Origin: Rhodocyclaceae bacterium
GTDB lineage: Bacteria; Pseudomonadota; Gammaproteobacteria; Burkholderiales; Rhodocyclaceae
DNA: 39,478 nt
Direction: 5' to 3'
Assembly (NCBI GenBank): GCA_006218025.1
Contig: VBWA01000032.1
Coordinates: 1-39,478, forward strand
The position numbers were made by a program, and so were the translations under genes. A model generated the notes under the pieces. It was not told the DNA's origin and did no database searches. It saw only the letters and a program-made list of their open reading frames with translations. Positions 34,054 through 39,478 of the stretch are shown piece by piece. Position 1 is the first letter of the stretch; every line of letters starts with the position of its first letter.

Positions 34054-35205
34054 ATGCAATTCACCGTTGAACACCGCCAGCTCTCCGACACCGTCGCGCG
34101 CTTCGTCAAGGAGGAACTCAATCCGAACGTCGCCGCCTGGGAAGCTGCCGAGGAATTTCCCACGCACGAGGTGTTCAAGAAGCTCGGCAATCTCGGCCTG
34201 CTCGGCGTCAAGTATCCGCAGGAATACGGCGGCCTCGGCCTCGATTTCTCGTATTCGATGGTGATGGCCGAAGCCCTCGGCGACTGCACCTGCGGCGGCG
34301 TGCCGATGGCCATCGGCGTGCACACCGACATGTGCACCCCGGCGCTGGCCCGCTTCGGCTCCGACGAGCTGAAGCGCGACTTCCTGGTTCCCTCGATCGC
34401 GGGAGACATGGTCGGCTGCATCGGCGTCAGCGAACCGGGAGGCGGCTCCGACGTCGCCGCGCTGAAGACCGCGGCGCGCAAGGACGGCGGCGACTACGTG
34501 ATCAACGGCAGCAAGATGTGGATCACCAACGGCATGAAGGCCGACTGGTGCTGCCTGCTGGCCAATACCTCCGAGGGCGCGCCGCACAAGAACAAGTCGC
34601 TGATCATGGTGCCGATGGACAGCAAGGGCATCAGCCGCAGCAAGATCAGGAAGGTCGGCATGAACTCCTCCGACACCGCCCAGCTGTTCTTCGACGACGT
34701 GCGCGTGCCGCAACGCAATGTGATCGGCCAGGAGGGCATGGGCTTCACCTTCCAGATGATGCAGTTCCAGGAGGAACGCCTGTGGGGCGCGGCCAGCTCG
34801 CTGCGCATGCTCGACTGCGTGATCGACGAGACCATCGAATACACGCGCCAACGCCAGGCCTTCGGCAAGAGCCTGCTCGACAACCAGGCCGTGTACTTCC
34901 GCCTGGCCGAACTGCGCACCGAGGTCGAGGCGCTGCGCTCGCTGACCTATCGCGCGGTCGAGGCCTATGTCTCGGGCAAGGACGTGACCAAGCTGGCCTC
35001 GATGGCCAAGCTCAAGTGCGGCCGCCTGATCCGCGAGGTCACCGATTCCTGCCTGCAGTTCTGGGGCGGCATGGGCTACACCTGGGACAACCACGTCTCG
35101 CGCGCCTGGCGCGACGGCCGCCTGGTCTCGATCGGCGGCGGCGCCGACGAAATCATGCTCGGCATCATCGCCAAGCTCGAAGGCACGCTGCCGCGCGCCG
35201 GCTGA
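34054..35205 (+). CDS. Acyl-CoA dehydrogenase, isovaleryl/citronellyl-CoA type
   Basis: This 383-residue FAD enzyme starts at ATG 34054 (MQFTVEHRQLSDTVARFV) behind AGGGAG; the longer frame is a shadow of the carboxylase gene. Motifs are GCIGVSEPGGGSDVAALKT (121-139), VINGSKMWITNG (149-160) and RQRQAFGKSL (265-274). Position 361-363 reads GGG where most family members carry the catalytic Glu. Instead Glu240/Glu241 (QFQEERLWGAA) lies where isovaleryl-CoA dehydrogenase has its base. This places it with the branched-chain or citronellyl (AtuD, LiuA) branch, which makes the unsaturated substrate for the carboxylase. The crotonase gene follows one base later. Confidence 0.9.
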   Translation: MQFTVEHRQLSDTVARFVKEELNPNVAAWEAAEEFPTHEVFKKLGNLGLLGVKYPQEYGGLGLDFSYSMVMAEALGDCTCGGVPMAIGVHTDMCTPALARFGSDELKRDFLVPSIAGDMVGCIGVSEPGGGSDVAALKTAARKDGGDYVINGSKMWITNGMKADWCCLLANTSEGAPHKNKSLIMVPMDSKGISRSKIRKVGMNSSDTAQLFFDDVRVPQRNVIGQEGMGFTFQMMQFQEERLWGAASSLRMLDCVIDETIEYTRQRQAFGKSLLDNQAVYFRLAELRTEVEALRSLTYRAVEAYVSGKDVTKLASMAKLKCGRLIREVTDSCLQFWGGMGYTWDNHVSRAWRDGRLVSIGGGADEIMLGIIAKLEGTLPRAG

Positions 35206-35206
35206 C

Positions 35207-36007
35207 ATGAGCGACGAACAACAGAACGTCCTGATGCGCCGCGAGGGCGGCGTGCTGCACCTGACGCTGAACCGGCCGCACGTGCGCAACGCCATGTCGC
35301 TGGCCATGGTCGATGAATTGCTCGCGGCGCTGGATGCCGCCGAGACCGACGGCATGACGCGCGTCGTCGTCCTGCGCGGGGCCGGCGGGCATTTCTGCGC
35401 CGGCGCCGACCTCAAGGACATGGCCGCGGCACGCGCGCAACCGACGGAAGACAGCGATCCCCTGGCCCACGTCAACGCCCGCTTCGGCTGGCTGTGTGCG
35501 GCCTTTGCGCGCACGCCGCTGCCCGTGGTGGCCGTCGTCGAGGGCACGGTGATGGGCGGCGGCTTCGGCCTCGCCTGCGCCGCGGATGTCACGCTGGCCC
35601 ATGCTTCGGCCAGTTTCCGCCTGCCGGAAACATCGCTCGGCCTGGTGCCGGCGCAGATTGCCCCCTACCTGGTCGAGCGCCTCGGCTTCGCCGAAGCCAA
35701 GCGCCTCGCCGTCACCGGCGGCCGGCTCGATGCGCGCACCGCGCTGACGCTGCGCCTGGTGCACGAACTGGCCGAGGACGACGCCGCGCTGACGGCGGCA
35801 TTGGCAAGAGTTCTCGGCGAGATACTGGCCTGCGCGCCGGGCGCCGTCGCCGCCACCAAGCGGCTGATAAGCCAGGCCCGCCTGGCGCCGCCGGAATCCT
35901 TGATCGACGACGCCGCCGCGGCATTTTCGCTGAGCGCACAAGGCGCCGAAGGCATGGAAGGCACGCTAGCCTTCCTGCAGAAGCGCAAACCCTCCTGGGC
36001 GCCGTGA
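35207..36007 (+). CDS. Enoyl-CoA hydratase, methylglutaconyl/isohexenylglutaconyl-CoA hydratase type
   Basis: This 266-residue crotonase follows the dehydrogenase by one base. The oxyanion-hole segments are HFCAGADLKDM (about 64-74) and VEGTVMGGGFGLACAAD (about 110-126). The first catalytic Glu of classical crotonase is Gly here (GGGFGLA), as in AUH/LiuC-type hydratases, while the second Glu is kept (LPETSLGLVPAQIAPYL). This suggests hydration of the 3-methylglutaconyl-type product of the carboxylase. It corresponds in order to atuE. Its stop overlaps the alpha-subunit start by one base (TGATG). Confidence 0.88.
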   Translation: MSDEQQNVLMRREGGVLHLTLNRPHVRNAMSLAMVDELLAALDAAETDGMTRVVVLRGAGGHFCAGADLKDMAAARAQPTEDSDPLAHVNARFGWLCAAFARTPLPVVAVVEGTVMGGGFGLACAADVTLAHASASFRLPETSLGLVPAQIAPYLVERLGFAEAKRLAVTGGRLDARTALTLRLVHELAEDDAALTAALARVLGEILACAPGAVAATKRLISQARLAPPESLIDDAAAAFSLSAQGAEGMEGTLAFLQKRKPSWAP

Positions 36008-37956
36008 TGGGCTTCAGCAAGATTCTCATCGCCAACCGCGGGGAGATAGCCTGCCGGGTCATTCGCACTGCGCGAGCGCTGGGCTACCGCACGGTGGCCG
36101 TACATTCGACGGCGGATGCCGATGCGCCGCACGTAATGCTGGCCGACGAGGCAGTGCCGATCGGTGGCGCCCCCGCGGCCGAATCCTACCTGCGCGTCGA
36201 GGCCCTGCTCGATGCCGCGCGCCGCACCGGTGCCGATGCCATACACCCGGGCTACGGCTTCCTTTCCGAGAGCGCCGCCTTCGCCCGCGCCTGCAACGAA
36301 GCCGGGCTGGTCTTCATCGGCCCGCCGGCCGAGGCGATCGAAGTCATGGGCGACAAGGCGGTCGCCAAGCGGCGCATGATCGCCGCCGGCGTGCCGACCG
36401 CGCCCGGCTACCTCGATGCCGAACAGGATGACGAACGATTGATCGCGGAAGCCGGAAAGCTCGGCTACCCGCTGCTGGTCAAGGCCGTCGCCGGCGGCGG
36501 TGGCCGCGGCATGCGCCTGGTGCATGCCGCCGGCGAGCTGCTCGAGGCGATCGCCGGTGCGCGGCGCGAGGTGCAATCCGCCTTCGGCAACGACACGCTG
36601 ATGCTCGAACGCCTGATCGAACGGAGCCGCCACATCGAGATCCAGGTCTTCGCCGACGCCCACGGCAACGCGATTCATCTGGGCGAGCGCGACTGCACGG
36701 CGCAGAGGAGGCGGCAGAAGGTCATCGAAGAAGCGCCCTCGCCCGCGGTCAGCCCCGCCATGCGCGAGGCCATGGGCCGCGATGCCGTGGCCGCAGCGCT
36801 GGCGGTCGGCTATCGCGGCGCCGGCACGGTCGAATTCATCGTCGACCAAGAGCTCAAACATTACTTCCTCGAAATGAACACGCGCCTGCAAGTCGAGCAT
36901 CCGGTGACCGAAATGATTACCGGCCTCGACCTCGTCGAATGGCAACTGCGTGTCGCGGCCGGTGAACCCCTGCCGCTTTTGCAGGAGCAGGTGCAGTTCA
37001 GCGGCCACGCCATCGAAGCGCGGCTGTATGCGGAAGATCCCTACTCGGGATTCGCGCCGCAGACCGGCACCGTGCTGCACTGGCGCCCCGCAGCGGCTGC
37101 GGCGCACGCCGGCATCCGCATCGATGCCGGCATCGTCGAAGGAGGCGCAGTTACACCCTGGTACGACCCCTTGCTGGCCAAAGTGATCGCTCACGGCCGC
37201 GACCGCGGCGACGCGATCCGACGCCTCATGGCCGCGCTGGAGGACGCGCCGCTGCTCGGCCTAACCAACAACGCGCGCTTCCTGCGCGACCTGATCGACC
37301 ACCCGCGCTTCCGCACCGCAAGCATGCACACGGCACTGCTCGACGAATGGGCGACCGGCAGCGAAGCGCTGCTGCAGCGCCCCGAGCCGGACGGCGAGCT
37401 CTGGTGCCTCGCAGCCGCGGTCGCGGTCGGCCGCGGCGCGCGACCGGCCAGCGTGGCCGGCTTCGATCTGAGCCTCGAATGCGGCACCACGAAGCGCACG
37501 CTGCGCGTCGAGCTCGGCGCCGGCAGCGTGCATGTCGATCTGGGCGCAACGCGCCACGAAGTCGAGCTCGGCGGCGAGGACGACGGCTGGCTGGACTACC
37601 GCTACGACGGCATCCGCCGCTGCATTGCACTGGTCCGCGAGAACGGCCGCCTGCACCTCGCGCGTGCCGCGGCGGGCTTCGTCTTCGCCGAGGTCTCGCC
37701 CTTCCCCGCCGTCGATGCCGCGCACGACGCGAGCCGCGTGCGCTCGCCGGTGGCCGGCACCGTGACCCGGGTGCTGGTGGTACAGGGCGACTTCGTGGTG
37801 GCAGGCCAGACGGTGGTCTGCGTCGAAGCCATGAAAATGGAAATGAAGCTGGTCGCCACGGTAGACAGTTGCGTCTCTGCCTTGCGCATCAGGGCCGGCG
37901 ACCAGGTCGCGTCCGGCGCCGTGCTGGTGGAACTCGAATACGACAAGGAGGCATGA
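36007..37956 (+). CDS. Acyl-CoA carboxylase alpha subunit (biotin carboxylase plus biotin carrier)
   Basis: This 649-residue protein starts at ATG 36007 (MGFSKILIANRGEIACRVIRTA). The ATP-grasp biotin carboxylase domain (1-450) has the glycine loop GGGGRG (163-168) and the catalytic EMNTRLQVEHPVTE (289-302). The usual QRRHQKV reads QRRRQKV, so position 236 is Arg, not His. A BT-like middle region links it to the biotinyl domain, with biotin Lys610 in EAMKMEM. It forms the holoenzyme with the beta subunit encoded at 32429-34039. The following gene begins one base after its stop. It occupies the atuF/liuD position. Confidence 0.93.
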   Translation: MGFSKILIANRGEIACRVIRTARALGYRTVAVHSTADADAPHVMLADEAVPIGGAPAAESYLRVEALLDAARRTGADAIHPGYGFLSESAAFARACNEAGLVFIGPPAEAIEVMGDKAVAKRRMIAAGVPTAPGYLDAEQDDERLIAEAGKLGYPLLVKAVAGGGGRGMRLVHAAGELLEAIAGARREVQSAFGNDTLMLERLIERSRHIEIQVFADAHGNAIHLGERDCTAQRRRQKVIEEAPSPAVSPAMREAMGRDAVAAALAVGYRGAGTVEFIVDQELKHYFLEMNTRLQVEHPVTEMITGLDLVEWQLRVAAGEPLPLLQEQVQFSGHAIEARLYAEDPYSGFAPQTGTVLHWRPAAAAAHAGIRIDAGIVEGGAVTPWYDPLLAKVIAHGRDRGDAIRRLMAALEDAPLLGLTNNARFLRDLIDHPRFRTASMHTALLDEWATGSEALLQRPEPDGELWCLAAAVAVGRGARPASVAGFDLSLECGTTKRTLRVELGAGSVHVDLGATRHEVELGGEDDGWLDYRYDGIRRCIALVRENGRLHLARAAAGFVFAEVSPFPAVDAAHDASRVRSPVAGTVTRVLVVQGDFVVAGQTVVCVEAMKMEMKLVATVDSCVSALRIRAGDQVASGAVLVELEYDKEA

Positions 37957-37957
37957 A

Positions 37958-38860
37958 ATGGCAGCCACTCAGGACAAGGCGATACTCACCTGCGCGCTGA
38001 CCGGCGTGCTGACTGATCCCGCGCAGTACCCGGTGCCCGTGACGCCGGCGCAAATGGCCGCCGAGGCGCGCGACGCCTTCAACGCCGGCGCCAGCATCAT
38101 GCACGTGCATTTGCGCCGCCAGGAGCCCGGCATGGGTCACCTGCCGTCGTGGGAGCCGGAGGTCGCGGCCGAAATCGTCGACGCCATCCGCGCCGCCTGT
38201 CCCGGCGTCATCATCAACCTGACCACCGGCGTGATCGGCCCCGACATCTCGGGCCCGGCCGCCTGCATCCGCCGCGTCAAACCCGAAATCGCCGCCTGCA
38301 ACGCCGGCACGCTGAACTACCTGAAGATCCGCGAGGACGGCCGCTGGGCCTGGCCGCCGATGGTGTTCGACAATCCCGTGGAGAAGGTCAAGGCCTTCCT
38401 CGACGTCATGGCCGAGACCGGCACCCTGCCAGAGTTCGAGTGCTTCGACGTCGGTATCGCGCGCTCGGTGTCCATGTTTCGCAAGGCCGGCATGACGCAG
38501 CACGTCGATTACAACTTCGTCATGGGCGTGGCCTCGGGCATGCCGGCCGACGGCGACCTGCTGCCGCTGCTGCTGCGCTGGATCGAGCCCGACGACAGTG
38601 CAGGCAAGGACGGACAAGCCGTCCTGTGGCAGACCACGCTGATCGGCCGCGCCGAGATATGGCCGGTGCATCAGCGCACCGCCGAGCTCGGCGGCATGTT
38701 GCGCACCGGCCTCGAAGACACCTTCTACCTGCCCGACGGTTCGCGCGCACCGGGCAACGGCGCCCTGATCGAGGCGCTCGCCGCCTGCGCGCGCGGTGCC
38801 GGTCGCGAGGTCGCCAGTCCCGCCGAGGCGCGAGCGATGCTGGGCCTGGCCGCGGGCTGA
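37958..38860 (+). CDS. BKACE-family beta-keto acid cleavage enzyme (DUF849)
   Basis: This 300-residue TIM-barrel enzyme is related to 3-keto-5-aminohexanoate cleavage enzyme. It has the N-terminal ILTCALTGVLTDP, the zinc-binding HVH (His49, His51 in SIMHVHLRR), INLTTGVIG, NFVMGV and the C-terminal RTGLEDTFYLPDG with a metal-ligand Glu. BKACEs react a beta-keto acid with acetyl-CoA (or another CoA donor) to give acetoacetate and a new acyl-CoA. In leucine or terpene loci one would expect an HMG-CoA-lyase-like gene here, so this enzyme may perform the chain-cleaving step. It is translationally linked, one base after the carboxylase. Confidence 0.9.
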   Translation: MAATQDKAILTCALTGVLTDPAQYPVPVTPAQMAAEARDAFNAGASIMHVHLRRQEPGMGHLPSWEPEVAAEIVDAIRAACPGVIINLTTGVIGPDISGPAACIRRVKPEIAACNAGTLNYLKIREDGRWAWPPMVFDNPVEKVKAFLDVMAETGTLPEFECFDVGIARSVSMFRKAGMTQHVDYNFVMGVASGMPADGDLLPLLLRWIEPDDSAGKDGQAVLWQTTLIGRAEIWPVHQRTAELGGMLRTGLEDTFYLPDGSRAPGNGALIEALAACARGAGREVASPAEARAMLGLAAG

Positions 38861-38950
38861 CGATCAAAGACGCCGATCGACCTCGCGGAACCGCGCTTCG
38901 TATGCTTCAATGTTCATGAGGAGCCGGCATTCCGGTCAGGGAGAAGAACC

Positions 38951-39352
38951 ATGAAAGACATCGCCTGGAGCAAAATACTCAGCGTCGGATTCGAAGAGAT
39001 CGACGAGGACCACCGCAAGCTGGTGGGCATCTTCAACGAGTTGAACCGCGCAGTGACGGGCGGCGAATCGCCCGAATACCTCGCGGCGACGCTGGAAGAG
39101 CTGATCAACTGCACGGTCTGGCATTTCAGCCACGAGGAGCGGCTGATGCTCAAGCATCGCTACGAGGGTATCGAGGAACACAAGGCCGCGCACCGCGAGC
39201 TGATCGAGGCCGCGCGCGAGTTGCAAGGGCAACTGCTGCAGACAGGCCAGCGGGTGGCCGACGAGCAGATCGTGTTCCTGGAACGCTGGCTGACTGCCCA
39301 TATCCTCACCACCGACCAGCGGCTGGGGGCCTTTCTGTCGCAGGTGAGTTAG
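38951..39352 (+). CDS. Bacteriohemerythrin
   Basis: This is a 133-residue single-domain hemerythrin that binds O2 at a di-iron site in a four-helix bundle. All seven ligands are present: His21 (DEDHRKL), His58 and Glu62 (WHFSHEE), His77 and His81 (EHKAAHREL), His117 and Asp122 (HILTTDQ). GGGAGAAG stands just upstream of the ATG. It is 90 bases after the BKACE gene, with no terminator visible. It may store or sense oxygen in a microaerobic or denitrifying lifestyle, which is inference. Confidence 0.94.
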   Translation: MKDIAWSKILSVGFEEIDEDHRKLVGIFNELNRAVTGGESPEYLAATLEELINCTVWHFSHEERLMLKHRYEGIEEHKAAHRELIEAARELQGQLLQTGQRVADEQIVFLERWLTAHILTTDQRLGAFLSQVS

Positions 39353-39434
39353 GAAGGGCGAGCTACTCGTAGCGATGCCGGTAGGCGATGACGGCGAGCT
39401 GCCCGTCTTCGACCGCTCCGTGCCCATTGCCGTC

Positions 39435-39454
39435 ATTCCCGCGAACGCGGGAAT
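39435..39454. repeat. dRS3-like palindromic repeat
   Basis: ATTCCCGCG and CGCGGGAAT form a perfect palindrome around two bases and fit ATTCCC-N8-GGGAAT, the dRS3 form known in Neisseria and other proteobacteria. The flanks GTC and CCAG match the common extended repeat. It lies about 80 bases after the hemerythrin gene. Confidence 0.75.
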
Positions 39455-39478
39455 CCAGCTGCGTTTGAGCAAGGACGC

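Noticed and set aside
32297-37194. Long antisense open frames opposite the carboxylase, dehydrogenase and biotin carboxylase genes
   Set aside because: They are shadows caused by high GC at third codon positions. The plus-strand genes have clear domain motifs and tight operon spacing.
39363-39478. Possible C-terminal end of a minus-strand gene (…GQLAVIAYRHRYE then stop) cut by the window edge
   Set aside because: The frame is open to the edge but only 37 codons long and runs through the dRS3-like repeat. It cannot be called without more sequence.

Overview
The window looks like chromosomal DNA of a high-GC betaproteobacterium, most likely Rhodocyclales-like. The evidence is the gene order mlaFEDACB / ABC-2 exporter / bolA / murA / hisGD..., which as I remember it is typical of that class, together with an MSHA-type pilus locus and an atu/liu-type acyl-CoA carboxylase cluster. 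There are no rRNA or tRNA genes, CRISPR arrays, transposases or prophage genes. Every stretch over about 300 bases carries a gene; the longest gene-free gap is 225 bases (31300-31524).

Region 1 (about 125-12405, mostly minus strand) is a housekeeping block. Read in transcription order it runs: Mla phospholipid-transport genes (mlaF, E, D, A, C, B), a two-gene ABC-2 exporter, a BolA-family protein, murA, then histidine biosynthesis (hisG, hisD, hisB, hisH, hisA). The oddity is hisC, which lies on the opposite strand between hisD and hisB. It splits the operon and needs a new promoter for hisBHA. No hisF is visible in the 124 bases left after hisA.

Region 2 (12561-28566, plus strand) is a type IV pilus-like machine of the MSHA family. 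It has a sigma-54-type response regulator without a partner kinase, an ExeA/MshM-like ATPase fused to a SPOR-like domain, a secretin lipoprotein, a TPR protein, an MshE-type ATPase with a tandem c-di-GMP-binding-type N-terminus, an inner-membrane platform protein, a PilM-PilN-like fusion, a PilO-like protein and a small exported PilP/MshK-like protein. Only two pilin-like substrates are encoded. One is a 1041-residue pilin without Glu5 that carries a legume-lectin-like domain and two FCCH-like repeats; the other is an ordinary 250-residue-class prepilin. This looks like a dedicated lectin-tipped pilus or secretion device.

Region 3 (28643-31299) holds galE (minus), rpe (plus), and a minus-strand pair encoding an SCP2-like lipid carrier and a LiuR-like MerR regulator. 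Region 4 (31525-38860, plus) is a tightly packed operon: SDR, carboxylase beta, acyl-CoA dehydrogenase, enoyl-CoA hydratase, biotin carboxylase alpha and a beta-keto acid cleavage enzyme. Its order matches atuBCDEF, and the substrate is probably a branched or isoprenoid acyl-CoA. A 9+9 bp dyad overlaps its promoter and is the likely MerR operator. A bacteriohemerythrin follows.

The most unexpected signal is a non-palindromic 12-bp word, CCAGCGCCGACT, with conserved flanks. It occurs seven times in the window, on both strands and inside unrelated genes, much like a DNA-uptake-sequence family or another genome-wide signature word.
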